This document shows, one piece after another, positions 1 through 8,228 of a stretch of 19,626 bases of DNA. Numbering within the stretch: the first letter of the stretch is position 1; each line of letters opens with the position of its first letter. The notes beneath the pieces were generated by a model that searched no databases, was not told the origin of the DNA, and saw only the letters and a list, made by a program, of their open reading frames with translations. This stretch comes from DATLWN01 sp964422615 (GTDB lineage Bacteria > Pseudomonadota > Zetaproteobacteria > Mariprofundales > Mariprofundaceae), in assembly GCA_964422615.1 (NCBI GenBank), contig CAYRBJ010000035.1:1-19626 (forward strand), in the 5' to 3' direction. Both the position numbers and the translations under genes were made by a program.

Positions 1-192
1 GTGGTGCGCGGCGGCAACATCGTCGGCGAGCACAAGGCGATGTTCATCGCCGACGAGGAGCGGGTGGAGATCAACCATGTGGCCTCCGACCGCATGGTGT
101 TCGCGCGCGGGGCGGTACGCGCCGCCACTTGGCTGAAGGATCAGAGCCCAGGTTGGTACGACATGCGCGATGTGCTCAATCTCAGGGACTGA
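1..192 (+). CDS. dapB: 4-hydroxy-tetrahydrodipicolinate reductase, C-terminal part (5' end outside window)
   Basis: This is the last 63 residues of DapB, which reduces 4-hydroxy-tetrahydrodipicolinate with NAD(P)H in the diaminopimelate/lysine pathway in the cytoplasm. The frame is open from base 1, so the gene starts outside the window. The visible part carries the family's conserved tail: RGGNIVGEH, a VEINHVASDR segment, FARGAVRAATWL, and a C-terminal PGWYDMRDVL ending, followed by TGA. The GEH and DR...FARGA blocks are typical of the C-terminal substrate-binding domain. The next gene starts 54 bp downstream on the same strand, so co-transcription is possible, although dapB and that reductase have no obvious shared pathway. 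The family call is secure. Nothing can be said about the N-terminal NAD(P)-binding half. Confidence 0.93.
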   Translation: MVRGGNIVGEHKAMFIADEERVEINHVASDRMVFARGAVRAATWLKDQSPGWYDMRDVLNLRD

Positions 193-246
193 CATGCGCA
201 GTTCCTGGCGTCAAGCGCTTGCAGTTTACGATCCTGACGCTAGACC

Positions 247-1275
247 ATGGGCATGAACGATTCCCATTTTCGCGATATCACCGTCATCGGGGCGGGGCCG
301 GTCGGCATGTATGCCGTGTTCTGCGCGGCCATGCACGATCTGAGCTGCCATCTGGCCGATGCTTTGCCCGAGCTCGGCGGGCAACTGGCTGCGCTGTACC
401 CGGACAAGCCCATCTACGACGTGCCGGGATTCCCCGACATCCTGGCCGGCGAATTCTGCGAACATCTGAAACAGCAAATGCAGCCGGCCCAGCCGAACAC
501 GGTGCTGGGGGAGCGCGTGGTGCGCGTGGAAGGGGAGCCTGGCGCCATGCGCTGCCATACCGATGCGGGCCGGGTGCTGGAATCAGCAGTGGTGCTGCTG
601 GCCGGCGGCAAGGGTGCCTTCAAGCCGCGCCGCCCCGGCATCGACGGTTTCGAGCCCTTCGAGGGCAAGAGCGTGTTTCTGAGCATGCCGAAGGGGTTCG
701 ACTGGTCGGGTAAGCGCGTGGCCGTCCAGGGAGGCGGCGATTCGGCGCTGGACTGGGCCGTGCGCCTGGTCGAGCTGGGAGCCGAGGTGACGCTGGTGCA
801 TCGCCGCACCTCGTTTCGCGCCCATCCGCGTACCGTCGGCCAGTTCCGCGAACTGGTGGATGCAGGAAAGGCCAGGATGCTGGTGCCGGGAATTGTGCGC
901 GGGCTTTCCGGCGATGAACAGGCGGGTCGGTTGCATGCTCTGCACATCAGCACCCCGGACGGGGAGATGGACCTGGAAATCGATATATGGCTGCCCCTGC
1001 TTGGCGTGCTCAGCGATGCGGGGCCGATGCACGACTGGGGGCTGGACATGCAGGAAGGGCGCATCCCGGTTGATGCCGCGACGATGACGACCGTGCGTCC
1101 CGGAATTTATGCCGTAGGCGATCTTGTCGTATTTCCCGGTAAATACGACCTGCTGGTGACCGGTTTTGCCGAGGCGGCCATCGCCGTGCGCGCGCTGTTT
1201 TCCACCTGCCGCCCCGGCCAGCGCCTGTCACACGAGTTTTCCACGCACAAGGGTATACCGCACCTCTCCGTTTGA
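247..1275 (+). CDS. Ferredoxin/flavodoxin--NADP+ reductase, thioredoxin-reductase-like type
   Basis: A 342-residue FAD- and NADPH-binding flavoprotein. Residues 11-20 carry the Rossmann FAD motif (ITVIGAGPVG). GGGDSALDW at 162-170 is the NADPH-site motif. The C-terminal GDLVVFPGKYDLLVTGFAEA block closes the FAD domain. It resembles thioredoxin reductase in layout but lacks the CxxC redox pair expected just before the GGGDSA segment. That combination is characteristic of YumC-type ferredoxin--NADP+ reductases, which pass electrons between NADPH and ferredoxin or flavodoxin. Full-length for the family (about 330-350 residues). Start: ATG 247 or ATG 253 are both possible. Neither has a clear Shine-Dalgarno; 247 is used because it gives the longer product. 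The partner ferredoxin is not in this window. A link to the downstream beta-oxidation genes is possible but not shown. Confidence 0.88.
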   Translation: MGMNDSHFRDITVIGAGPVGMYAVFCAAMHDLSCHLADALPELGGQLAALYPDKPIYDVPGFPDILAGEFCEHLKQQMQPAQPNTVLGERVVRVEGEPGAMRCHTDAGRVLESAVVLLAGGKGAFKPRRPGIDGFEPFEGKSVFLSMPKGFDWSGKRVAVQGGGDSALDWAVRLVELGAEVTLVHRRTSFRAHPRTVGQFRELVDAGKARMLVPGIVRGLSGDEQAGRLHALHISTPDGEMDLEIDIWLPLLGVLSDAGPMHDWGLDMQEGRIPVDAATMTTVRPGIYAVGDLVVFPGKYDLLVTGFAEAAIAVRALFSTCRPGQRLSHEFSTHKGIPHLSV

Positions 1276-1330
1276 TTTATCGCCCTTGCCCGACAAGGCT
1301 GTTTGCGCTTGCATGGCATGCACGCATGGC

Positions 1331-1359
1331 TTGCACCGACAATGGCTTTGCATTTAGAT
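1331..1359 (+). promoter_or_regulatory. Candidate sigma70-type promoter for the fatty-acid operon
   Basis: In the 103-bp gap before the thiolase gene, TTGCAC (1331-1336) matches the -35 consensus in 4 of 6 positions. It is followed 17 bp later by the weak -10 TTAGAT (1354-1359). Position and spacing fit a promoter for the operon starting at 1379, but the -10 is poor and this is only a candidate. No FadR- or PsrA-like operator was recognised by eye. A small CCTTG/CAAGG hairpin lies upstream in the same gap, without a T-tract. Confidence 0.3.
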
Positions 1360-1378
1360 ACCACGACAGGGGTGATGC

Positions 1379-2737
1379 ATGGCAGGCAAAGGCGGAACGG
1401 TTTCGCGGCAGACGGCAAGGAAACAGGATAATGTTTCGCGTGAGATTGTCGTGGTCGGGGGTGTGCGTACGCCGATGGGGAAATTCGGCGGTTACTTCGC
1501 ACAACTGACCGCGGTCGATCTGGCGGCGATGGCGATCCGCGAGCTGATGGCCCGTACACCGGTCAGCATCGAACAACTGGATGCGGTGATCATCGGCAAT
1601 GTCATTCAACCGGCCGATGCGACCAATATTGCACGGGTCATCGCGCTGACTTCCGGCGTGCCGCGCCGGGTACCGGCGCACACCGTACACCGCAACTGTG
1701 CCTCAGGCATGCAGGCGGTCACCGATGCGGCGGAGAAGATCCTTGCCGGACGGGCCGAGGTGGTGCTGGCCGGCGGCGTGGAGTCGATGACCCATGCACC
1801 GCTGCTGTTCCATGATGATTTCCGTGTCGCCCTGAGCCGCCTGCAGCGGGCGAAGGGCATCGGGGCGAAGGCCGAGGCGCTTACGGGCTTGATGCGGGCG
1901 CATTGGAAACCGCGCGTGTCCCTGCTCGAGGGACTGACCGATCCGACCGTGAACCTGAACATGGGACAGACCGCCGAGGTTCTGGCGCGCGAGTTCGCCA
2001 TCACGCGGCGGGAACAGGACGAGTTTTCGCTGGCCAGCCACCAGCGCGCGGATGCGGCCTGGAATGAGGGCTGGTTCGACGAGGAGGTGGCGCACGCCTT
2101 TCCCGAGCCGAGCTATGTGCCGGTGCACCGGGACGAGGGTATCCGTGCCGGCCAGACGATGGAGGCCTTGTCCAAGCTCAAGCCCGTGTTTGAGAAGCCG
2201 CCGCTGGGCACGGTCACCCCTGGCAACAGCTCGCAGATCACCGATGGTGCCGCCATGCTGTTGTTGACGCATCGGCAAAAGGCCGAAGCCGAGGGTTGGC
2301 CGATTCTCGGCTACCTGTACGACTGGCAATACACAGGCTGCGATCCGGCGCGCATGGGCCTGGGTCCGGTGTACGCCAGCCACCAGCTCCTGTCGCGCCG
2401 GCGCATCGGCATGCGGCAGATGGACCGGGTGGAGATCAACGAGGCCTTCGCGACGCAGGTGCTGGCCTGCCTGAAGGCCATGGAATCCAAGTCTTTTTCC
2501 GAACGTGCGCTGGGAGGGGGTGCGCCGATGGGTGCGCCCGATCCCGAACGCCTGAACGTCCATGGCGGTGCCGTGGCGATGGGGCATCCGGTCGGCATGA
2601 CCGGGGCGCGCCTGGTGTTGACACTGCTGCGCCAGCTCAAACGCGATACGGGTGGTGGTTTCGGATTGGCCACGCTGTGCATCGGCGGCGGCCAGGGCGG
2701 AGCGGTGCTGGTGGGGGGCGAGCCATGGAAGTCCTGA
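1379..2737 (+). CDS. fadI: FadI-type acetyl-CoA acyltransferase (3-ketoacyl-CoA thiolase, beta subunit)
   Basis: A 452-residue thiolase catalysing the last step of beta-oxidation: 3-ketoacyl-CoA plus CoA gives acetyl-CoA and a shortened acyl-CoA. The nucleophilic cysteine is C107 in HRNCASGMQ. The other catalytic elements are the NEAFA motif near residue 355, H403 in AMGHPVG, and C434 in TLCIGGGQGG. The long ERALGGG...ERLNVHGG insertion before the GHP motif and the length above 430 residues resemble FadI/trifunctional-beta thiolases rather than the shorter FadA type. ATG 1379 is preceded by AGGGGTG (1368-1374), 4 nt away. The 3' end overlaps the next gene by 13 bp, so the two subunits are probably translationally coupled and assemble into an alpha/beta complex. 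The exact subfamily (FadI versus another long thiolase) is inference. Confidence 0.9.
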   Translation: MAGKGGTVSRQTARKQDNVSREIVVVGGVRTPMGKFGGYFAQLTAVDLAAMAIRELMARTPVSIEQLDAVIIGNVIQPADATNIARVIALTSGVPRRVPAHTVHRNCASGMQAVTDAAEKILAGRAEVVLAGGVESMTHAPLLFHDDFRVALSRLQRAKGIGAKAEALTGLMRAHWKPRVSLLEGLTDPTVNLNMGQTAEVLAREFAITRREQDEFSLASHQRADAAWNEGWFDEEVAHAFPEPSYVPVHRDEGIRAGQTMEALSKLKPVFEKPPLGTVTPGNSSQITDGAAMLLLTHRQKAEAEGWPILGYLYDWQYTGCDPARMGLGPVYASHQLLSRRRIGMRQMDRVEINEAFATQVLACLKAMESKSFSERALGGGAPMGAPDPERLNVHGGAVAMGHPVGMTGARLVLTLLRQLKRDTGGGFGLATLCIGGGQGGAVLVGGEPWKS

Positions 2738-4803
2738 GCCTGGAACGCGAGGACGACATCGTCCGCCTGGTGCTGGCGCGTAGCGACAAACCGGTCAATG
2801 TGCTGGACGCCGCCTTCATGGAGCAGCTCGAGGCGCAACTTGCCATTCTGGAAAAACAACCGCCGCGGGTGCTGGTGATCGAAAGTGCCATGCCCGGCTG
2901 CTTCATCGCCGGTGCTGACCTGGACATCATTGCCGCTGTTACGGATGCCAATGAGGCGCAGCGGCTGGCTGAGCGCGGGCAGTCCCTATGCCGGCGCATC
3001 GAGGATTTGCCATCGGTTTCGGTAGCTCTGGTGAATGGCGCATGCATGGGCGGCGGACTCGAACTGGCCCTGGCCTGTGACCACATTATTGCCGTTCGCA
3101 GCGGCAAGACCCAGTTGGCGCTGCCCGAGATCAGGATCGGTATTCACCCCGGGTTCGGCGGCTGCGTGCGCCTGCCGCGGCGTGTGGGTTGGATCAAGGC
3201 CGTGGAGATGATCATGAGCGGTCGCGCCGTTGATGCGGATCGGGCTTTCAAGATGCGTCTGGCTACGCTCGCCTGCCATCCGGAACAGAGCGAGACGGCC
3301 ATATTGCATGCAGTACACCTCGGCAAGATCCGCAGACGCGGTGTGCGCCCCGGCTGGCTGCGTTTGTGGCCGGCGCGCCAACTGTTTTTCGCGCAGGCAC
3401 GGAAAAAGACCTTCGAGCGGTTCAAGCACCTGCAGATCGAGGATTGCTATCCGGCATTGCCGGCGACACTGGCGCTGTTACAGGAGATCGTGGGGCTGCG
3501 TGACGGCCAGGCCTATGCGCGCGAGGCTGAATCTCTTGGCAGACTGGCTGCCACGCCCACCTGCAAGAACCTGATCCGGGTCTTTCACCTGGGGCAGGCA
3601 TTGAGCAAGCAGGAGGCAGTGAAACGGGGAAAACAGGCAGCTGCCGCCGTCGCGCATACGGCGGTTTACGGCGCCGGCATCATGGGCAGCGGCATCGCCT
3701 GGGTGGCCACCAAAACCGGCGAGGTCGATTTGCACGATGTCTCCGAAGAGGCGCTCGGCCGCGGCCTGAAGGGTATCAAACGCTTCGCCCGGCGCGATGG
3801 CAAACGCATGCGCCGCATCCGTCCGGTGCTCGACGGCTCCGGGCTTGCTCGGAGCGATGTCGTGATCGAGGCGGTGCTTGAGGATATGAAGGTCAAGCAC
3901 CAGCTGTGGACGGAGGTGGAGAAGGCCGTCCGTCCCGATGCGCTGCTGCTGACCAATACCTCGTCGTTGTCCGTCAGTGAGATGCAGAAGCATGCCACCC
4001 ATCCGGAGCGCATGGCCGGGCTGCATTTCTTCAATCCAGCCCCGAAGATGCCCCTGGTCGAGGTGGTGGCCGGGGACAAGACGGCCGCACCGGTGCTCGA
4101 TACGGTGGCGGCGCTGGCGGCGGCCTGGGGCAAGTACCCGGTGATCGTCGCCGATCGGCCGGGGTTTCTGGTCAACCGGTGCCTGATGCCCTACATGGCG
4201 GCGGCCCTGTCGTTGCTGCAGCGCGGACAGAAAGCCCAGCATATCGACGGGGCGCTGAAGACATTCGGTATGCCGATGGGTGCCATTGAACTGGCCGATC
4301 GCGTCGGCCTGGACATCTGCCAACATGTCGGCAGCCATTTGTCCGAGGCCTTCGGCGGCCATTTTGCCTTGCCGGACTGGTTCGGGCGCATGGTGGAGAA
4401 CGGGCTGCTCGGTGAGAAATCCGGGCGAGGCTTTTTCACCTACGATCACGGCAAGGCCACGGGGCTGAATCCGGAGTTGCCGCAATATTTGCGCGGGATG
4501 GATACGTCAGAACGTGAATCCGAGGCCGATATCGGAAGTAAAGCCGGTTCATCGATGGCCGATGATGCCATCGTACATGCCTGCCTGCTGCCGATGCTGA
4601 TCGAGGCCCTGGCGTGCCTGCGCGAATCGGTGGTGGCGGCTGCCGACCAGCTGGATGCTGCGTTGGTCTTCGGCATTGGCTTTCCGCCGTTCCGTGGCGG
4701 GTTGCTGCATTACTATGCGGGTTTGCCCCGGGATGAACTGCGCAACCTGATCAGTAGCCAGGGCCTGGAGTTGCCGTCGAATCTTGATGCCGTCGATGGA
4801 TGA
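2725..4803 (+). CDS. fadJ: FadJ-type enoyl-CoA hydratase / 3-hydroxyacyl-CoA dehydrogenase (alpha subunit)
   Basis: A 692-residue fused enzyme for the two middle steps of beta-oxidation. The N-terminal crotonase domain (about 1-190) carries FIAGADLDI, the oxyanion-hole stretch NGACMGGGLELALACD and LPEIRIGIHPGFGG, with both expected catalytic glutamates. The C-terminal half is 3-hydroxyacyl-CoA dehydrogenase: GAGIMGSGIA (NAD site), TNTSSLSVSEM (Ser), GLHFFNPAPKMPLVEV (catalytic His) and GFLVNRCLMPYM (Asn). Start: ATG 2725 begins directly at the crotonase domain and follows a G-rich stretch. The frame is open back to 2296, but that upstream part only shadows the thiolase gene. The protein is shorter than typical FadB/FadJ (about 710-730), partly because the helix after the NAD motif is abbreviated. 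It overlaps the thiolase by 13 bp and the downstream synthetase by up to 17 bp. Confidence 0.92.
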   Translation: MEVLSLEREDDIVRLVLARSDKPVNVLDAAFMEQLEAQLAILEKQPPRVLVIESAMPGCFIAGADLDIIAAVTDANEAQRLAERGQSLCRRIEDLPSVSVALVNGACMGGGLELALACDHIIAVRSGKTQLALPEIRIGIHPGFGGCVRLPRRVGWIKAVEMIMSGRAVDADRAFKMRLATLACHPEQSETAILHAVHLGKIRRRGVRPGWLRLWPARQLFFAQARKKTFERFKHLQIEDCYPALPATLALLQEIVGLRDGQAYAREAESLGRLAATPTCKNLIRVFHLGQALSKQEAVKRGKQAAAAVAHTAVYGAGIMGSGIAWVATKTGEVDLHDVSEEALGRGLKGIKRFARRDGKRMRRIRPVLDGSGLARSDVVIEAVLEDMKVKHQLWTEVEKAVRPDALLLTNTSSLSVSEMQKHATHPERMAGLHFFNPAPKMPLVEVVAGDKTAAPVLDTVAALAAAWGKYPVIVADRPGFLVNRCLMPYMAAALSLLQRGQKAQHIDGALKTFGMPMGAIELADRVGLDICQHVGSHLSEAFGGHFALPDWFGRMVENGLLGEKSGRGFFTYDHGKATGLNPELPQYLRGMDTSERESEADIGSKAGSSMADDAIVHACLLPMLIEALACLRESVVAAADQLDAALVFGIGFPPFRGGLLHYYAGLPRDELRNLISSQGLELPSNLDAVDG

Positions 4804-6577
4804 AGGGATGGAATCGGACCACCCGGGTCTGGTACGGGCACGCCTGGCCACCAGCCTCGCCGACCTGTTGCTGGCCTCGCCCACATCGTGGAACGACCGG
4901 CCGATGCTGCGCACCCGCCAGCCGGATGGTCACTGGCACAGCCTGACGCGTGGCGAGGTGCAGCGATCGGTGCTGCGCATCGCCGCCTGGCTGCAGGCAC
5001 GTGGCATCAAGGTCGGTGACCGTGTCGGCATCCTGTCGCACAACAAGGCTGAATGGCTGATGTCCGATTTCGCCATCCTGGCCATACGCGCGGTGACGGT
5101 TCCGGCCTATTTCACCGATCCGGCCGAGGCGATAGAGCACGTGTTCCGCGATGCAGGCGTGTCGCTGATCCTGGTCGAACCGGGTGAGCAGCAACAGAAG
5201 CTGGTCGGACTGGATATCCCGGCGTTGCCGCTGACCGGCGATGGGGAAACGCTGGCTGCCGTCGCCGCCGACGCCTCCTGGGACGGGCGGCTCGAGGCGG
5301 TGGCGGCCAGCCGCGATGATCTGGCCACCCTGATCTACACCTCGGGCACGACCGGGTTACCAAAGGGGGTCATGCTGACGCACGACAACCTGCTGTCCGA
5401 TGTGGCCGGGTGCATTGAGGCCGTACCGGGATTGCTCAATGAGGTATTTCTTTCCTTCCTGCCGGTTTCCCATGCCTTCGAGCGTACCGTCGGCCATTTT
5501 TTGCCCGTGGCGGAGGGCGGCGAGATCGCCTACGCCGAAGGTGTCAGCACCCTGATGCGCGATATCCCGGAAGTGCGGCCGACCATCATGATCTCGGTGC
5601 CGCGGCTGTACGAGAAGATCTATGCCGGTGTGATGGAGAAGCTGCAACAGGGCCCGGCCTTCAAGCGCTATCTGTTTGCCCAGGCCCAGCGGCTTGGCGA
5701 TGAACGCCGGCGTTTAGGACTGCAGGGAAAGGAGTTGAGCGGTGGCAGGGCCGTGGCATGGAAGCTACTCGATCGCCTGGTCAATGCGCAGTTGCGCCAG
5801 AGGCTGGGTGGGCGTCTGCGCCTGTTCGTTTCCGGTGGTGCCGCCCTGAATCCGCAGATCGCCCGTTTCCTGCTTTCGGCCGGCATCACGGTGCTGCCCG
5901 GTTACGGTCTGACCGAAGCGGCACCGGTGCTTAGCGTCAACCGGGAACACCGGATCAAGCCGGACACGGTGGGTCCGGCCCTGCCCGGTATCGAACTGAA
6001 GCTGTCGGCCGAGGGTGAACTGCTGGCGCGCGGGCCGGTGGTGATGCAGGGCTACTGGAATCGTCCGGAGGAAACGGCGGAGGCGATCGATGCCGAGGGA
6101 TGGTTGCATACCGGCGACAGGGCCGAGATTGATGCCGAGGGTTACGTGAGCATCGTCGATCGGGTCAAGGAGATCATGGTGCTGTCCAACGGCGAGAATG
6201 TGCCACCGGCCGTGGTCGAGCAGCACCTGGTGTTGGATCCCTGTGTGCTGCAGGCCATGATCGTGGCCGATGGCCGTGACTATGTGGCGGCGCTGGTCGT
6301 GCCGGAGGTCGAGATGCTGCAGCTGCACTGGCAGCGCAAGATGGGGAGACCGTTGCCACAAGCATGGAGGACTGACGCCGGTGTGCTGGAATGGATGCTG
6401 GCCCGCATGGCGACATACACGCACGATCTGGCCAGCTACATGCAGGTGCATCGCTTGATGTTCGTCGACGAGGAGTGGATGCAGGAGAGTGGCTTGCTGA
6501 CACCGACGCTAAAGCTCAAGCGTCGCATGATTATCGATCTGCACAAGGACGATATCGAGCGCCTGTACGCCGAGTAG
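4787..6577 (+). CDS. Long-chain fatty-acid--CoA ligase (AMP-binding)
   Basis: About 596 residues. The enzyme activates fatty acids to acyl-CoA through an acyl-adenylate, feeding the two beta-oxidation genes just upstream. The motifs of the ANL adenylating family are in order: P-loop YTSGTTGLPKG (around residue 185), GYGLTEAAP (around 371), GWLHTGD (around 437) and VDRVKEIMVLSNGENVPP (from about 457). The ending LTPTLKLKRRMI is typical of long-chain FadD15-type ligases. The start is ambiguous: TTG 4784, ATG 4787, ATG 4796 and ATG 4808 are all in frame. ATG 4787 was chosen; a GGAG lies 16 nt before it, which is far, and the AAGGG before 4808 is too close. All of these starts but the last overlap the upstream gene's end, so coupling is likely. 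There is no acyl-CoA dehydrogenase next to it. Confidence 0.91.
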   Translation: MPSMDEGMESDHPGLVRARLATSLADLLLASPTSWNDRPMLRTRQPDGHWHSLTRGEVQRSVLRIAAWLQARGIKVGDRVGILSHNKAEWLMSDFAILAIRAVTVPAYFTDPAEAIEHVFRDAGVSLILVEPGEQQQKLVGLDIPALPLTGDGETLAAVAADASWDGRLEAVAASRDDLATLIYTSGTTGLPKGVMLTHDNLLSDVAGCIEAVPGLLNEVFLSFLPVSHAFERTVGHFLPVAEGGEIAYAEGVSTLMRDIPEVRPTIMISVPRLYEKIYAGVMEKLQQGPAFKRYLFAQAQRLGDERRRLGLQGKELSGGRAVAWKLLDRLVNAQLRQRLGGRLRLFVSGGAALNPQIARFLLSAGITVLPGYGLTEAAPVLSVNREHRIKPDTVGPALPGIELKLSAEGELLARGPVVMQGYWNRPEETAEAIDAEGWLHTGDRAEIDAEGYVSIVDRVKEIMVLSNGENVPPAVVEQHLVLDPCVLQAMIVADGRDYVAALVVPEVEMLQLHWQRKMGRPLPQAWRTDAGVLEWMLARMATYTHDLASYMQVHRLMFVDEEWMQESGLLTPTLKLKRRMIIDLHKDDIERLYAE

Positions 6578-6595
6578 ACCGGCGACAGGGCGGGA

Positions 6596-7666
6596 TCAGA
6601 TGGCCACGGGCATGCGTTGGTGGCCGAAGGCTCCGGTGAAGGCTTCGAAGCGCCCGGGGATGGCAAAGCCACAGTTCGGGCAATGTCCCTCGGCATCGAG
6701 ACAGTAACTCGGGATTTCGTACCAGTCGCGCACGATCACCGCCGTCTTGCATTCGGGGCAGTAGGTGGTGCCGCCGTCCGGATCGTGCACATTGCCGGTA
6801 TAGACGTAATGCAGGCCCGCCCCCATGGCGAGGGCCCGGGCCCGGCGCAGCGTGGCAGGGGGCGTATCCGGCACATCGCGCATCTTCCAGTCCGGATGGA
6901 AGGCCGAGAAATGCAGCGGCACGTCTGGGCCCAGGTTTTCCAGCAGCCAGGTGCACATGGTGTGAATCTCATCGTCGCTGTCGTTTTGGCCCGGGATCAG
7001 CAGCGTGGTGATTTCGAACCAGACGTTCGTCTCGCGCTTCAGGTACACCAGCGTGTCCAGCACCGGCTGCAGGTGGCCGGAGCACAGGTTATGGTAGAAG
7101 TCCTCGGTGAAGCCCTTCAGGTCGATGTTGGCGGCATCCATGTGGGCGAAGAACTCGCGCCTGGCCTCCGGGTGGATATAACCGGCGGTGACGGCAATGC
7201 TGCGGATACCCTGCCGGTGGCAGGCATCGGCGGTGTCGACCGCGTATTCGAGGAAGATCACCGGGTCGTTGTAGGTATAGGCAATGCTCTTGCTGCCGGT
7301 GGCAACGGCGGCATGGGCGATGTCCGCAGGCATCGCCTCGGCGCTTAAACGGTCGAATTCGCGGGATTTGCTGATATCCCAGTTCTGGCAGAACTTGCAG
7401 GTCAGGTTGCAGCCAGCGGTGCCGAAGGACAACACGCGGCTTCCCGGATAGAAATGGTTCAGTGGTTTTTTCTCGACCGGATCGACGCAGAAACCGGAGG
7501 AACGGCCATAGGTGGTCAGCACCATCTGGTTGCCCTCCCGCATGCGCACGAAGCACAGGCCGCGCTGGCCATCATGCAGCCGGCAGTCGCGCGGGCAGAC
7601 GTCACACTGGATACGGCCATCGTTCAGCGCATGCCAGTAGCGGGCAGGGTAGTGCGGATCAGCCAT
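6596..7666 (-). CDS. amrS: AmmeMemoRadiSam system radical SAM enzyme
   Basis: A 356-residue radical SAM protein of the AmrS family, related in sequence to pyruvate formate-lyase activases. The cluster motif CNLTCKFC (C86, C90, C93) binds the [4Fe-4S] that cleaves S-adenosylmethionine. Two further cysteine groups are visible: an N-terminal set C21, C24, C28, C38 (CDVCPRDC...GLC), and a C-terminal zinc-ribbon-like pair C303/C306 and C329/C332. The substrate of this family is not established. The start was placed at ATG 7666 because the conserved ARYWHALNDGRIQCDVC block follows it; a GTG at 7699 is an alternative. No good Shine-Dalgarno precedes 7666, but it overlaps the amrA end by 8 bp, so translational coupling is likely. 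Last gene of the amrB-amrA-amrS operon; it converges on the acyl-CoA ligase gene with an 18-bp gap. Confidence 0.93.
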   Translation of the reverse strand: MADPHYPARYWHALNDGRIQCDVCPRDCRLHDGQRGLCFVRMREGNQMVLTTYGRSSGFCVDPVEKKPLNHFYPGSRVLSFGTAGCNLTCKFCQNWDISKSREFDRLSAEAMPADIAHAAVATGSKSIAYTYNDPVIFLEYAVDTADACHRQGIRSIAVTAGYIHPEARREFFAHMDAANIDLKGFTEDFYHNLCSGHLQPVLDTLVYLKRETNVWFEITTLLIPGQNDSDDEIHTMCTWLLENLGPDVPLHFSAFHPDWKMRDVPDTPPATLRRARALAMGAGLHYVYTGNVHDPDGGTTYCPECKTAVIVRDWYEIPSYCLDAEGHCPNCGFAIPGRFEAFTGAFGHQRMPVAI

Positions 7667-8228
7667 GGGGAGGAATTGCTTCGGCGTACTCCTGCACACG
7701 ATAGCGCGAAAGACGAATGTCCGGGTGCCAGAAATCGGGTGGCAGGCCCGCCTTGCGCTTGAGTTGGGTCAGGAACTCACCGGCATTCGGCAATTGTTGC
7801 CAGACCTGGGGCAGGAAGGTGCCTCGCCGACCCTGAAAATCGAGGATGACGCCATCCAAGCCCGGTATGAGCTGCTGCACGGCGTCGGCCTCGCTATCGA
7901 CGGGCAGTGACTCGGCCGCGCCGAGCACGGATACGGAGATGTCGATATCCCCGAACTCGGGCGCTGTCAGCGGCGGGAAGCGAAAGTCGTGAAAAGCGGC
8001 GGCCAGGGCATTGTCCCGCACGTCCTCGGCCAGCGGTCGCCGGGCCACAAGGCTGCCGATGCAGCCACGCAGTTGCCCGAGCAGGTGCAGGGTGACAAAG
8101 CTGGTTCCCTTCTGCTGCAATACTGCCGGTAGCGTCTGTTTTGCAGCTGACAGGCCGAGGGCCGCAGCGATGGTGGCGCGGGCGAGGCCCGGCAGTAGTT
8201 GGCCTTCGGTTTCAACGATGTCGGTCAT
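7659..8228 (-). CDS. amrA: AmmeMemoRadiSam system protein A (AMMECR1-like)
   Basis: A 189-residue protein of the AMMECR1 family. The family's signature LRGCIG is present at about residues 53-58 (QLRGCIGSL, C56). The flanking segments also fit: an N-terminal helix, then GTSFVTLHLLG, the DNALAAAFHDFRFPPLTAPEFGDIDISVSVLG block, DGVILDFQGRRGTFLPQVW, and PPDFW...RYRVQEYAE at the end. The biochemical role is unknown; the invariant cysteine motif is usually assumed to be functional. ATG 8228 is chosen over the frame's earlier codon at 8294 because it starts the conserved domain and has AGGA about 7 nt upstream. It overlaps amrB by 17 bp and amrS by 8 bp, which argues that all three products are made together. 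Confidence 0.92.
   Translation of the reverse strand: MTDIVETEGQLLPGLARATIAAALGLSAAKQTLPAVLQQKGTSFVTLHLLGQLRGCIGSLVARRPLAEDVRDNALAAAFHDFRFPPLTAPEFGDIDISVSVLGAAESLPVDSEADAVQQLIPGLDGVILDFQGRRGTFLPQVWQQLPNAGEFLTQLKRKAGLPPDFWHPDIRLSRYRVQEYAEAIPPHG

Noticed and set aside
1703..2587. 294-residue antisense frame inside the thiolase gene
   Set aside because: Same reason: a shadow of a gene with intact catalytic motifs, no ribosome-binding site and no protein-like pattern.
2296..2724. Upstream extension of the FadJ-type reading frame
   Set aside because: The frame is open, but this part lies within the thiolase gene and its translation is low-complexity Arg/Gly/Ala shadow sequence; the crotonase domain begins at ATG 2725.
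3478..4485. 335-residue antisense frame inside the FadJ-type gene
   Set aside because: It lies fully opposite a strongly conserved gene in GC-rich DNA, where long antisense frames are common, and its translation has no recognisable motif.
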